Assembly: GCF_030142075.1 (NCBI RefSeq)
Contig: NZ_CP126241.1
Coordinates: 2,046,001 to 2,110,000, forward strand
DNA length: 64,000 bases
DNA from: Arthrobacter sp. zg-Y20
GTDB taxonomy: Bacteria > Actinomycetota > Actinomycetes > Actinomycetales > Micrococcaceae
Reading direction: 5' to 3'
The position numbers and the translations under genes were made by a program. Of this stretch, positions 38,955 to 47,872 are shown one piece after another; within the stretch, counting starts at the first letter, position 1, and every line of letters starts with the position of its first letter. The notes beneath the pieces were generated by a model. It had not been told where the DNA came from, searched no databases, and saw nothing but the letters and a program-made list of their open reading frames with translations.

Positions 38955-40766
38955 TTAGGCGTCCTTCACGGGTGCTTCCTTGTCCTTCTTGGCCTCGGGG
39001 TCCTTCTTGGCCTCGGGCTTGAAGTCGACGCCGGCCTCCTTGCGCTGCTGCGGGGTGATCGGCGCCGGGGCCGCGGTCAGCGGATCGTAGCCGCCGCCGG
39101 ACTTCGGGAAGGCGATCACGTCGCGGATGGAGTCGGTGCCGGCCAGCAGGGCCACCACGCGGTCCCAGCCGAAGGCGATGCCGCCGTGCGGCGGGGCACC
39201 GTACTTGAAGCCCTCCAGCAGGAAGCCGAACTTCTCCTGTGCCTCTTCCTGGCTCAGGCCCATCACCTTGAAGACGCGTTCCTGCACGTCGCGCTGGTGG
39301 ATACGGATGGAACCGCCGCCGATTTCGTTGCCGTTGCACACAATGTCGTAGGCGTAAGCCAGGGCCGACTCGGGATCGGTGTCGAAGGTGTCCATGAACT
39401 CAGGCTTGGGCGAGGTGAAGGCGTGGTGCACGGCCGTCCAGGCGCCGCCGCCCACTGCAACGTCGCCGGCGGCGACAGCTGCGGAGGCCGGCTCGAACAT
39501 GGGGGCGTCCACAACCCAGACGAAGGCCCAGTCCTTCGGGTCGATCAGGCCGGTGCGGTGGCCGATCTCCACGCGGGCCGCGCCGAGCAGGGCACGGGCC
39601 TCGCTCTTTTCGCCGGCACCGAAGAAGATGCAGTCGCCGGGCTTGGCGCCGACCTTGTCGGCGAGGTTCTCCCGCTCGAAGTCGGTCAGGTTCTTGGCCA
39701 CGGGTCCGGTCAGGGTGCCGTCTTCCTGGATCAGGACGTAGGCGAGGCCCTTCGCGCCGCGCTGCTTGGCCCATTCCTGCCAGGCATCAAGGGTGCGGCG
39801 GGCCTGGGAGGCGCCGCCCGGCATCACCACGGCGCCGACGTACGGGGCCTGGAAGACGCGGAAGGTGGTGTCCTTGAAGAACTCGGTGAGTTCGGTGAGC
39901 TCCAGGCCGAAACGCAGGTCCGGCTTGTCGGAGCCGTAGCGGGCCATGGCGTCCGCGTAGGTCATGCGCGGGATGGGGGTGGTGATCTCGACGCCGATCA
40001 GCTTCCACAGCGACTTCACGATCTGCTCGCCGAGGGCAATGATGTCGTCTTCCTCAACGAAGCTGGCCTCGATGTCCAGCTGCGTGAACTCCGGCTGCCG
40101 GTCCGCGCGGAAGTCCTCATCACGGTAGCAGCGGGCAATCTGGTAGTACTTCTCGAATCCGCCAACCTGCAGCAGCTGCTTGAACAGCTGCGGGGACTGC
40201 GGCAGCGCGTACCAAGAGCCCGGGGCAAGGCGTGCCGGGACCACGAAGTCGCGGGCGCCTTCGGGGGTGGAACGGGTCAGCGTGGGAGTTTCAATTTCCA
40301 CGAAGCCTTCGTCGTGCAGCAGCTCGCGGGCCACACGGTTCGCTTCGGAGCGCAGGCGCATGGCCGCAGCCGGTGCCGGACGGCGCAGGTCCAGGTAGCG
40401 GTGACGCAGGCGGGCTTCCTCGCCTACCTCCACGTGCTCGTCAATCTGGAACGGCAGCGGGTCCGAGGTGTTCAGGATGACGGTCTTGTCCGCAATGACC
40501 TCGATCTCGCCGGTGGCCAGCGCCGGGTTCTCGTTGCCTTCGGGCCGCTTCTGGACGGTGCCGGTGATCTGCAGGACGTACTCATTGCGCAGGCCGTGGA
40601 AGACATCCTCTTCACGCACCACTACCTGCGCCACGCCTGAGGCGTCGCGGAGGTCGAGGAAGGCAACGCCGCCGTGGTCGCGCCGTCGGGCGACCCAGCC
40701 TGCGAGAGTAACGGTCTGTCCAATATGCTCGGCCCTCAGGGAACCAAGGGCATGAGTGCGCAGCAC
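38955..40766 (-). CDS. aspS: Aspartyl-tRNA synthetase
   Basis: A 603-residue bacterial-type class II synthetase. It has the N-terminal anticodon-binding OB fold ([19 protein letters not shown]), the class II motifs ([41 protein letters not shown]), a GAD insertion and the C-terminal [10 protein letters not shown]. The tail after residue 580 is a Lys/Glu/Asp-rich extension with the repeated EAKKD unit. GTG 40766 (VLRTHALGS) with GAAAGGAC just upstream is the start; an open frame continues 31 codons further. In many actinobacteria this enzyme also charges tRNA-Asn; that cannot be decided here. Confidence 0.96.
   Translation of the reverse strand: MLRTHALGSLRAEHIGQTVTLAGWVARRRDHGGVAFLDLRDASGVAQVVVREEDVFHGLRNEYVLQITGTVQKRPEGNENPALATGEIEVIADKTVILNTSDPLPFQIDEHVEVGEEARLRHRYLDLRRPAPAAAMRLRSEANRVARELLHDEGFVEIETPTLTRSTPEGARDFVVPARLAPGSWYALPQSPQLFKQLLQVGGFEKYYQIARCYRDEDFRADRQPEFTQLDIEASFVEEDDIIALGEQIVKSLWKLIGVEITTPIPRMTYADAMARYGSDKPDLRFGLELTELTEFFKDTTFRVFQAPYVGAVVMPGGASQARRTLDAWQEWAKQRGAKGLAYVLIQEDGTLTGPVAKNLTDFERENLADKVGAKPGDCIFFGAGEKSEARALLGAARVEIGHRTGLIDPKDWAFVWVVDAPMFEPASAAVAAGDVAVGGGAWTAVHHAFTSPKPEFMDTFDTDPESALAYAYDIVCNGNEIGGGSIRIHQRDVQERVFKVMGLSQEEAQEKFGFLLEGFKYGAPPHGGIAFGWDRVVALLAGTDSIRDVIAFPKSGGGYDPLTAAPAPITPQQRKEAGVDFKPEAKKDPEAKKDKEAPVKDA
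38982..39017 (-). repeat. 18-base perfect tandem duplication in the 3' end of aspS
   Basis: The unit GTCCTTCTTGGCCTCGGG occurs twice head to tail (38982-38999 and 39000-39017). It encodes the repeated PEAKKD of the charged C-terminal tail. It is in frame, so its expansion or loss would only lengthen or shorten the tail. Confidence 0.9.
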
Positions 40767-40890
40767 AGCTGTCCTTTCGAGAAACTTGCGGAAACCACTG
40801 TTTCCGCTCATTGTGAATACACGGTCTTCTTGAGAGTTTACCGGTGAACCGACCCCCACCCTGCCAAGTCCCTACCGATTGGAAGGTCAT

Positions 40891-42192
40891 TTGTCCGGCA
40901 TTACCCAGCCGCGCGTTCCCCTTGGCGGCTTTGATGCCACTACTGCCGGCATTGGATCCATTGTTGGTGCGGGTGCATTCGTAGCCTTCGCCCCGGCGGC
41001 CGCAGCAGCGGGCCCCGCCCTCGCGGCGGCCCTTGGCATATCCGCGGTTGTGGCCATCCTGTGCGCCCTGTCCACCTTCCAGCTCAGCCGCGCGGTAACC
41101 CGCCGGCTTCCGGAGGACCAGGGCGGGGACGCGACGGCCCGTACCGCCGCCCGGATCCTCCTCGGTCCCTACAGCGGCTTCCTGTCCGGCTGGACGCTGG
41201 TGTGGGGGCTGCTGCTGTCCTCCGCCGTGTTGGCCGCGGCGTTCGGGACCTACGTGTTTCCGGACCATCCCGAAGCAGGAGCGGTGGGCGCGGTTGCGGT
41301 AATGGCGGCGGTCAACCTGCTGGGCGTGAACCGGGGGCCGTGGGCTACCCGGTTCATCCTGGCGTTTGTCTTCAGCATCCTGGCCTTCACGGTGGTGGTG
41401 CTCTACAACGAGGCACCAAACCAGCCGGTGCGGGTGGGCGCGGATATCGAGCCGACGGCGTCAGGCGTGCTGCAGGGGGCCGGCCTGCTGTTCTTTCTTT
41501 TCTCCGGCTATACCCGGCTGGCCACCATGGGTGCCGGTGTGCGCAATCCCTCACGCAATCTGCCCATAGCGGTTCCGGCAGCCATTGCCGTGTCGTTTGT
41601 CCTGTACCTGCTGATGGGGCAGTCGATGCTGGCGTACTACGGTGCCGCGGCACTGTCTGCGGAGCCCGCTCCCCTGCTGGATCCGATGCAGAGCGTCGGT
41701 GCGAACGTGGGGACGGGAGCCGTGGTCCTGGCCGTGTCCGCCGCAGCCCTGGGCGGTCTGTGGTCCCTGCTGGACTCGGCCGGCCGCACGGCTGCGGCCA
41801 TGGCTGCGGACCGGGACCTGCCCTCCGTGTTCTCCCGCACCTGGCCCGGCCGGGCCGGCTCCGGACGTACCCCGTGGGTGGCCGTGGCCGCAGCAGGCGG
41901 AATCGTGATCCTGCTCGTCCTGTTTGCCGATCTGGATGCGCTGATCGGCATGGCATCCTTCGCGCTGCTCTTCTACGCTGCGATCAGCACGGTGTGTGCG
42001 TTCTCGTTGAAGGACCGCACACGGTACGCCCCACGGGCACTGAACCTGGCCGGAACGGTAGGAGCCCTGCTGCTGGCCCTGGCACTGCCGCCGCTGTACA
42101 TCAGCCTGACCCTCATGATCCTAGTGGCGGGCCTGGTGGTGCGGCTCAGCTTCCGCCGGCCCCGGTCCACGAAGCCGCACCCGACACTTTAA
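40891..42192 (+). CDS. APC-family amino acid permease
   Basis: A 433-residue integral membrane transporter with about 11-12 helices. The first-helix signature GIGSIVGAGAFVAF (about residues 22-35) is the APC substrate and sodium/proton motif, and GYTRLATMGAGVRNPSRNLP matches the conserved loop after TM6. The TTG at 40891 is chosen, with GGAAGG four bases upstream; a second TTG lies four codons earlier. Substrate unknown. It is divergent from aspS and overlaps the convergent adenosine deaminase by four bases. Confidence 0.87.
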   Translation: MSGITQPRVPLGGFDATTAGIGSIVGAGAFVAFAPAAAAAGPALAAALGISAVVAILCALSTFQLSRAVTRRLPEDQGGDATARTAARILLGPYSGFLSGWTLVWGLLLSSAVLAAAFGTYVFPDHPEAGAVGAVAVMAAVNLLGVNRGPWATRFILAFVFSILAFTVVVLYNEAPNQPVRVGADIEPTASGVLQGAGLLFFLFSGYTRLATMGAGVRNPSRNLPIAVPAAIAVSFVLYLLMGQSMLAYYGAAALSAEPAPLLDPMQSVGANVGTGAVVLAVSAAALGGLWSLLDSAGRTAAAMAADRDLPSVFSRTWPGRAGSGRTPWVAVAAAGGIVILLVLFADLDALIGMASFALLFYAAISTVCAFSLKDRTRYAPRALNLAGTVGALLLALALPPLYISLTLMILVAGLVVRLSFRRPRSTKPHPTL

Positions 42193-43202
42193 CCGGCGGC
42201 CTCCCAGCGGCGTACTTCCAGCAGAAGCTCCGCCCGGCGCTGGGGAGAAGCGAAGGACGCCTCAATGGAATTGGCGGCCAGCAGGGTCATTTGGGCACGG
42301 CTCAGCCCGAAGGCTTCCTGCACGGTGCGGAAATTATCGTCCGCGTAGCCGCCGAAGTAGGCGGGGTCATCGGAGTTCACGGAGATGTTCAGTCCGTGCT
42401 CGAGCATTTGCGGCAACGGGTGGGCCGCGAGGCTGTCGACGGCGTTCAACCGGACATTGGACAGCGGGCAGACGGTCAGCGGGATCTTTTCATGCACCAG
42501 GCGTTCCACCAGCACCGGGTCGTCCAGGCACCGGATGCCGTGGTCGATCCGGTCCACCAGCAATAGGTCCAGCGCCTGCTCGATGTAATGCGAGGGGCCC
42601 TCTTCTCCCGCATGGGCCACCGTCCGCAGACCGGCTTCGCGGGCACGGCGGTACAGGTCGATAAAAGCTTCCGGCGGGTTCCCCACCTCTGCGGAGTCCA
42701 GGCCGATACCGATGATGGGCGCATCCATGGCGAGGAGCTCCTCGAGGACCTCCAGCGCCTCGGCGGCAGGACGGTCACGGAGGAACGCGGCGATCAGGAC
42801 GGCGGAGATGCCAAACTCCTCCTCGCTGCCGGCCAGCGCAGCGCATACGCCCCCCACGGAGGTTTCCAGCGGAACACCGCGGACCAGGTGAGCCTGCGGA
42901 TCCATCATCATCTCCACGTGACGCACCCCCGCGGCGGCCGCCCGGCGCAGATACGCCCGGGTCATGTCCGTGAAGTCGGCCTCGGTGCGCAGCACGTCCA
43001 TGTTGGCGTAGTAGAGGTCCAGGAAGGACTGCAGGTCCGTGAACCGGTAACGTGCACGCAACTCGTCCAGGGAGGCGTACGGCAGCTCAATGCCGTTGCG
43101 GCCGGCCAGTTCAAAAATCAGTTCCGGCTCAAGCGTGCCCTCAATGTGCAGGTGAAGTTCCGCGCAGGGCGGCGTGGGGGAAAGTGCGGAGCTAATAGGC
43201 AT
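42189..43202 (-). CDS. add: Adenosine deaminase
   Basis: A 337-residue zinc amidohydrolase converting adenosine to inosine. The metal ligands are in ELHLHIEG (His17, His19), the catalytic HAGEEGP is in the middle, and SVNSDDPAYFGG near the C-terminus binds zinc and substrate. Adenine deaminase is an alternative because the families are close. It ends by overlapping the permease stop. Confidence 0.9.
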   Translation of the reverse strand: MPISSALSPTPPCAELHLHIEGTLEPELIFELAGRNGIELPYASLDELRARYRFTDLQSFLDLYYANMDVLRTEADFTDMTRAYLRRAAAAGVRHVEMMMDPQAHLVRGVPLETSVGGVCAALAGSEEEFGISAVLIAAFLRDRPAAEALEVLEELLAMDAPIIGIGLDSAEVGNPPEAFIDLYRRAREAGLRTVAHAGEEGPSHYIEQALDLLLVDRIDHGIRCLDDPVLVERLVHEKIPLTVCPLSNVRLNAVDSLAAHPLPQMLEHGLNISVNSDDPAYFGGYADDNFRTVQEAFGLSRAQMTLLAANSIEASFASPQRRAELLLEVRRWEAAG

Positions 43203-43241
43203 CCGTTAAGCCTAGGCTCCACCGGAAGCGTCAGCTAAACC

Positions 43242-43367
43242 CGTCCGGACGAAACATCCCGGGTCCTGGCCAAGCTCGGGGTGTCTTCCCGGGTGCAGGC
43301 GGCCATCGCCTACCGCGAACGGCCGCCTGCCCTTCCGGCTGTTATCCCTGAGCCGGGGCAACCGTAA
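43242..43367 (+). pseudogene. Remnant of a LuxR/NarL-type regulator (C-terminal HTH only)
   Basis: Reading + from codon 43260 to the stop at 43365-43367 gives RVLAKLGVSSRVQAAIAYRE and a 14-residue tail. This is the recognition and last helix of a LuxR/GerE helix-turn-helix (compare ThVsRVLaKLGv-sRvqAv). Just upstream, VRT in another frame (43243-43251) fits the preceding TVrTH part, with a one-base loss before SRVL. No start or receiver domain exists in the remaining 40 bases after the add gene. It overlaps the 3' end of hisS. I read it as a decayed gene, not expressed. Confidence 0.55.
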
Positions 43368-44688
43368 CGACGAGGTCCTCGGCCGGCGGCGTCCACAGTT
43401 CCGGATCGGCCGGCACCTGCTCGCCCGAGCGTATGTCCTTCACTTCGTGCGTGCCGTCCTCGGCGGTGAACCATACGAAGGGGATGCCGCGGCGGTCCGC
43501 ATACTTGATCTGCTTGCCGAACTTCTCCGCCTTGGGTGCCACCTCCACGGAGATTCCGCGGCTGCGCAGCTGCGATGCCGTGTCCTGGGCAGCGGACCAG
43601 GAATCGTCGGTGGCCAGGGTCATCAGCACGGCGGTGGGCACGCTGCGGGAGGCCTGCGCGAACTCCTGGCTGAGGATGCGCATCACCAGGCGGGTAACGC
43701 CAATGGAGAGCCCGACGCCGGGGAAGGTCCGGCTGCCCTTGCTGGCCAATGCGTCGTACCGGCCGCCGGAGCAGATGGATCCCAGCGCTTCGTGGCCCAC
43801 CAGCACCGTTTCGTAAACGGTGCCGGTGTAGTAGTCCAGTCCGCGGGCAATGCTCAGGTCCGCCAGGACCCGGCCGGGTGCCCGCCGGGAAGCTTCGCTG
43901 ATGACCTCTGCCAGCTCGCCCAAGCCTTCCTCCAGCAGGTCATTGGTGACGCCCAGGGCGCGGACCTGCTCCACAAAGGAGGTGTCCCCGGACCGGATGG
44001 AGGCCAGCTTCAGGGCAGCAGCGGCCTGCTCGGCAGTGGCCCCGAGTTCTTCCTGCAGCAGTTCAGCAACCCGCGCGGCGCCGATCTTCTCCAGCTTGTC
44101 GATGCTGCGCAGCACCCCGGCCGTATCTTCCAGCCCGATGCCGCGGTAGAAGCCTTCGGCCAGCTTGCGGTTGTTCACCCGGATCTGGAATTCCGGGATC
44201 GGCAGGGCGCCCAGGGCTTCGGCAATCACCAGCGCCAGCTCGACGTCGTACCGGAACGGAAGGGCGCCGTCGCCCACCACGTCGATGTCCGCCTGGGTGA
44301 ACTCCCGGGCACGGCCTTCCTGCGGCCGTTCTCCGCGCCAGACCTTCTGGATCTGGTAGCGGCGGAACGGGAAGGAAAGGTGGCCGGCGTTTTCCACTAC
44401 GTAGCGGGCAAACGGCACGGTCAGGTCAAAGTGCAGGGCCAGGGAGTTGGGATCCTCTTTGCCGGCGGCCTCCCCCTCTTCGGCCTGCAGCCGGCTCAGT
44501 GCGTAGACTTCCTTGTCGATTTCGCCCTTGCGCAGCAGCTGCCCCACGGTTTCCACCGCACGGGTCTCAATGTTGGAGAAGCCGTGCAGCTCGAAGGTGC
44601 GGCGCAGCACGTCCAGGACATGGAGTTCAACCAGGCGCTCCTGCGGTAGCCATTCAGGGAAACCGGACAGTGAGGCCTTGCGTGCCAT
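43342..44688 (-). CDS. hisS: Histidyl-tRNA synthetase
   Basis: A 448-residue class II synthetase charging tRNA-His. SGFPEWLPQERLVELHVLDVLRRTFELHGF opens the catalytic domain in two contiguous parts, with the motif 2 region FRRYQIQKVWRGERPQEGR, and the histidine-specific ARGLDYYTGTVYE. The C-terminal anticodon-binding domain lies after residue 350. ATG 44688 has GGAG nine bases upstream; the open frame continues 110 codons further but has no family similarity. It is longer than E. coli HisS by about 24 residues. Confidence 0.95.
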   Translation of the reverse strand: MARKASLSGFPEWLPQERLVELHVLDVLRRTFELHGFSNIETRAVETVGQLLRKGEIDKEVYALSRLQAEEGEAAGKEDPNSLALHFDLTVPFARYVVENAGHLSFPFRRYQIQKVWRGERPQEGRAREFTQADIDVVGDGALPFRYDVELALVIAEALGALPIPEFQIRVNNRKLAEGFYRGIGLEDTAGVLRSIDKLEKIGAARVAELLQEELGATAEQAAAALKLASIRSGDTSFVEQVRALGVTNDLLEEGLGELAEVISEASRRAPGRVLADLSIARGLDYYTGTVYETVLVGHEALGSICSGGRYDALASKGSRTFPGVGLSIGVTRLVMRILSQEFAQASRSVPTAVLMTLATDDSWSAAQDTASQLRSRGISVEVAPKAEKFGKQIKYADRRGIPFVWFTAEDGTHEVKDIRSGEQVPADPELWTPPAEDLVVTVAPAQG

Positions 44689-44891
44689 GGGGGCAAACTC
44701 CTTCGGTGGGTGGAAAGAAGACACCGGCGCCCCTTGAGGAAGCAGGAATGCGGGTGCTGACGTGCATAAACTATGTGCGGCACTCATTTTAGCTTTTCCT
44801 GGACACCGCCGCGTTCCGCACCCGCGTGGCCGGCCGCGTCCGCTAACCCGCGGGCCCGCCCAGGGCCAATACAGCAGCAGAGGAGGCAGCG

Positions 44892-45644
44892 GTGGCAGCA
44901 AACAGCACCAGCCGCGAGAACAGGCGCCGCGTGGCCCGCATGGAGGCCCGGCGTGCCTTTGCCGCCGCCCGTGCCCGCCGACGGAAGCGGGACAACCTAT
45001 TTGCCGGAGCAGCTGCACTGGTGGTGCTGGCCCTGGCCGTTGCCCTGCAGATCGCCTGGTTCAGCTCCAACCCCACTGCGGATGAGCTGGCCCTGCTCAA
45101 GGAGCAGGCGGGCGTGGGCCTGGAGGTCCCGGATCCGTCCCTGGCGGCGGGCAAGACGTTCACCGGCACCCTTTCCCTGGGGCAGGGCGAGGTAGGCGTG
45201 GAACTGGACGGCAATGCGGCCCCGCAGGCCGCCTCGGTCTTCAAGACCCTGGCCGACAACAAATGGTTGAACGGCAAGAGCTGCCACCGACTGACGACCC
45301 TGCCCGAGATGGGCGTACTGCAGTGCGGCTCCCCGAACGGCGACGGCGCAGCGGACCAGGACTTCCTGTGGGGTCCGGTGGAGAACACGCCCGCCGACGG
45401 TTTCTACCCCGCCGGGAGCATTGCGGTGGCCCGCGGAGACAGCGTAACCAGCAACGGCACACAGTTCTTCATCGTTTACAAGGATTCGACCATTACCCAG
45501 GCCAGCGGCGGTTACACGATAATGGGTAAGGTAACGTCAGGTCTTGACGTACTGGAGTCCATTGCTTCCCGCGGAGTTGCCTCCGGGGCAAGCGATGGCA
45601 CTCCGAATGACCCGGTGACGATTAACTCGTTCACCCTGAACTAA
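44892..45644 (+). CDS. Membrane-anchored peptidyl-prolyl cis-trans isomerase (cyclophilin)
   Basis: A 250-residue type II membrane protein. A very basic cytosolic N-terminus (RENRRRVARMEARR, RARRRKRDN) leads to one transmembrane helix (about residues 36-56, LFAGAAALVVLALAVALQIAW). The cyclophilin domain outside has APQAASVFKTLADN, SCHRLTT, SVTSNGTQFFIVY and GYTIMGKVTSGLDVLESI. The usual catalytic Arg of cyclophilins is not clear, so activity may be low. GTG 44892 has GAGGAGG upstream. It is divergent from hisS. Confidence 0.9.
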   Translation: MAANSTSRENRRRVARMEARRAFAAARARRRKRDNLFAGAAALVVLALAVALQIAWFSSNPTADELALLKEQAGVGLEVPDPSLAAGKTFTGTLSLGQGEVGVELDGNAAPQAASVFKTLADNKWLNGKSCHRLTTLPEMGVLQCGSPNGDGAADQDFLWGPVENTPADGFYPAGSIAVARGDSVTSNGTQFFIVYKDSTITQASGGYTIMGKVTSGLDVLESIASRGVASGASDGTPNDPVTINSFTLN

Positions 45645-45697
45645 GTGGCGGCGCGGGCTTCGCACACTGCCATCCATCGAGTGAAAGACTTTTAGCG

Positions 45698-47125
45698 GTG
45701 ACAGACAGTCAGAAATCCGACGAAACAGCAGGCCAGGACACCCCGGACACGTCCCGTCCTGCCGCTCCCAGCCCCGCGGCCCTCGCATCGCGCCGGCCCT
45801 CCCCCGCAGCCGTAGGCCCCCGTGACGCCGCGGCTGCCCCGGTTGTTGCCGTGCCCGCAGCCCACTCCACCCCGCTGGAGGAGGCGGCCCGCTTTGCCCG
45901 GGTGGAGGAGGACGGCCACGTCTTCCTGATTGTGGACGGTGAGGAAACCGCCGTCGGGCAGTTCCCGGACGCGTCCAAGGAAGAGGCGCTGGCGTACTTC
46001 GTGCGCAAGTACGACGACGTTGCCAGCCAGCTGCTGCTCCTGGAACAGCGGGTGCAGGTCAAGGCCCCGGCCGCCGACATCCACAAGACCCTCAAGCACC
46101 TTGCCGAACAGGTTGCCGAGCGCAAGATGGTGGGCGACGTCAAGGCACTGGACGCCCGCATCGAGTCGCTGGAAGCAGCACTGAAGGACGCCGAGGCTGC
46201 CGAGCGCGCCGAAGCCGAAGCAGCCAAGGCCCGTGAGCTGGCCGCCCGCGAGGCCATTGTTGCTGAAGCCGAAGAAATTGCCGCCAAGGACCCGGCCAGC
46301 ATCCAGTGGAAAACCAGCAGCAACCGGATGAATGAGCTCTTCGACGCGTGGAAGAGCGCCCAGAAGAACGGCCCCCGGCTGGGCCGCAGCACCGAGGACT
46401 CGCTGTGGAAGCGGTTCCGGTCCGCCCGGACGGTTTTTGACCGCCACCGCCGCGCCTACTTCTCCCAGCTGGATAATGAGAATTCCTCCGCGAAGGCCGC
46501 CAAGGAAGCCCTGATTGCTCGCGCCGAAGAGCTGTCCACGTCCACTGACTGGGGCAACACGGCCGCCGAATACCGGCAGCTGATGGACGAGTGGAAGGCT
46601 TCCAAGCGGGCCAGCCGCAAGGATGACGACGCCCTGTGGGCACGCTTCCGCGCAGCCCAGGACAAGTTCTTCGCCGCACGCCAGGCAGCCAACGAGGTTA
46701 TTGACGAGGAATTCGCCGCCAACCTGGTGGTCAAGGAAGAGCTCCTCAAGGAAGCCCAGGCCCTTTTGCCGGTGACCAACCTCACCACTGCCCGGAAGGC
46801 ACTGCAGTCCGTCCGGGAACGCTGGGAAGAAGCCGGCAAGGTTCCGCGTGCGGACATGGGCCGGATGGAAGCCGGCATCCGCAAGGTCGAGGAAGCCGTC
46901 AAGGCGGCCGAAGACGAGCACTGGCAGCGCAGCAATCCGGAAACGAAGGCCCGCACGACTTCGGCCCTGTCCCAGCTCGAAGCGACCATCGCGTCCCTTG
47001 AGCAGGACCTGGCCGACGCCGAGAAGGCAGGAAACGCCAAGAAGATCGCCGATGCACGGGAAGCCCTCGAAGCACGCCAGCAGTGGCTGGCCATGCTGCA
47101 GAAGTCCGCACAGGACTTCGCCTAG
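45698..47125 (+). CDS. DUF349 repeat protein
   Basis: A 475-residue, mostly helical cytosolic protein. After a Pro/Ala-rich tail (about 1-55) there is a small beta region (DGHVFLIVDGEETAVGQFPD), then a coiled coil (about 120-190) and at least two DUF349 three-helix repeats: DAWKSAQKNGPRLGRSTEDS near 220 and EWKASKRASRKDDDALWARF near 300. The function of the family is not settled; it follows the cyclophilin gene by 53 bases. It is known near rel in actinobacteria. Confidence 0.88.
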   Translation: MTDSQKSDETAGQDTPDTSRPAAPSPAALASRRPSPAAVGPRDAAAAPVVAVPAAHSTPLEEAARFARVEEDGHVFLIVDGEETAVGQFPDASKEEALAYFVRKYDDVASQLLLLEQRVQVKAPAADIHKTLKHLAEQVAERKMVGDVKALDARIESLEAALKDAEAAERAEAEAAKARELAAREAIVAEAEEIAAKDPASIQWKTSSNRMNELFDAWKSAQKNGPRLGRSTEDSLWKRFRSARTVFDRHRRAYFSQLDNENSSAKAAKEALIARAEELSTSTDWGNTAAEYRQLMDEWKASKRASRKDDDALWARFRAAQDKFFAARQAANEVIDEEFAANLVVKEELLKEAQALLPVTNLTTARKALQSVRERWEEAGKVPRADMGRMEAGIRKVEEAVKAAEDEHWQRSNPETKARTTSALSQLEATIASLEQDLADAEKAGNAKKIADAREALEARQQWLAMLQKSAQDFA

Positions 47126-47159
47126 GCATACTGCGCCGCGCGGGCCTTCCCGCGCAGCT

Positions 47160-47205
47160 AAAGCCCCGCCGGCACGTTATCCACAACGTGCCGGGCGGGG
47201 CTTTT
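47160..47205 (+). terminator. Terminator after the DUF349 gene
   Basis: AAAGCCCCGCCGGCACGTT pairs with AACGTGCCGGGCGGGGCTTT with one bulged base; the loop is ATCCAC. The stem ends in CTTTT. It lies 34 bases after the stop codon. Confidence 0.9.
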
Positions 47206-47237
47206 GCGTTGCCCCGGCAGCAGCCACGCTGGTGTCC

Positions 47238-47852
47238 ATGCCTGCGCCTGCGCCCTTGTTTCCCTATCCGGGAGCCCTCCCCCGGATCACTTCCACCGGC
47301 GGAGCCCTGTTCACCGCCGGGGACGCCTTCCGGCACGAGGAGCTGCAGGCCATGGCGATGGATGGGTTGCTCAAGCACGTCTACGCCGGAACCTTCGTGC
47401 GCTGGGACGTCCAACCGGACCCGGTGGTCCGCGCCTTGGCTGCATCCCGGGAACTGCCCTCGGGCCTGCGGCCGCGGGTGTCGCTGGGCTGGCTCACTGC
47501 GGCCTGGATCTTCGGCTGCGCACCGCGCCCGCTGCGGCTGGACATCCTGGCTGACAGGCGACGGCGGACCGGAGCGTTGCCGCCGTTCAGCACGGCGGTC
47601 CTCCACGAGGTACTCCTGGGGCCGGCCGACCGGGTGGACGTGGGAACGGTGTCGGTGACCTCGCCGCTGCGGACCGCCGTCGACGTCGCACTCCATGTCA
47701 AGGCACAGGAGGCCGTGCCGGCGCTGCAGCGCCTCGCCGCGCATCCGGGCCTGGGCTGCCGGCTCGATCTCGTGCGCCGCGCCATGGAAGCCGGGTCACG
47801 CGTCCCGGGCAAGGCGGCCGCCCTGGAGAAACTGGCGGCCGCCTCGGCCTAG
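47238..47852 (+). CDS. AbiEi-like antitoxin-domain protein (orphan)
   Basis: A 204-residue protein with an N-terminal winged-helix-like segment (GALFTAGDAFRHEELQAMAM, about residues 20-39) ending in the HVYAGTFV wing, which resembles the AbiEi-type antitoxin domain of type IV toxin-antitoxin systems. The remaining part resembles the actinobacterial C-terminal half (TSPLRTAVDVAL). No AbiEii-type nucleotidyltransferase toxin is adjacent, and no DUF559-type nuclease domain follows. The function is unknown. ATG 47238 is preferred over a GTG two codons before. Confidence 0.62.
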   Translation: MPAPAPLFPYPGALPRITSTGGALFTAGDAFRHEELQAMAMDGLLKHVYAGTFVRWDVQPDPVVRALAASRELPSGLRPRVSLGWLTAAWIFGCAPRPLRLDILADRRRRTGALPPFSTAVLHEVLLGPADRVDVGTVSVTSPLRTAVDVALHVKAQEAVPALQRLAAHPGLGCRLDLVRRAMEAGSRVPGKAAALEKLAAASA

Positions 47853-47872
47853 TGCGTGCCCGGGGGCCGGTG

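Noticed and set aside
43295-43330. 10-base-pair inverted repeat after hisS as a terminator
   Set aside because: The arms GCAGGCGGCC and GGCCGCCTGC are 16 bases apart with no T-run on the minus strand, and they lie in the LuxR remnant, which explains part of the sequence.
44689-45018. 110-residue N-terminal extension of hisS
   Set aside because: It is Pro/Arg/Cys-rich without family similarity; the ATG at 44688 has a ribosome binding site and gives the family start.
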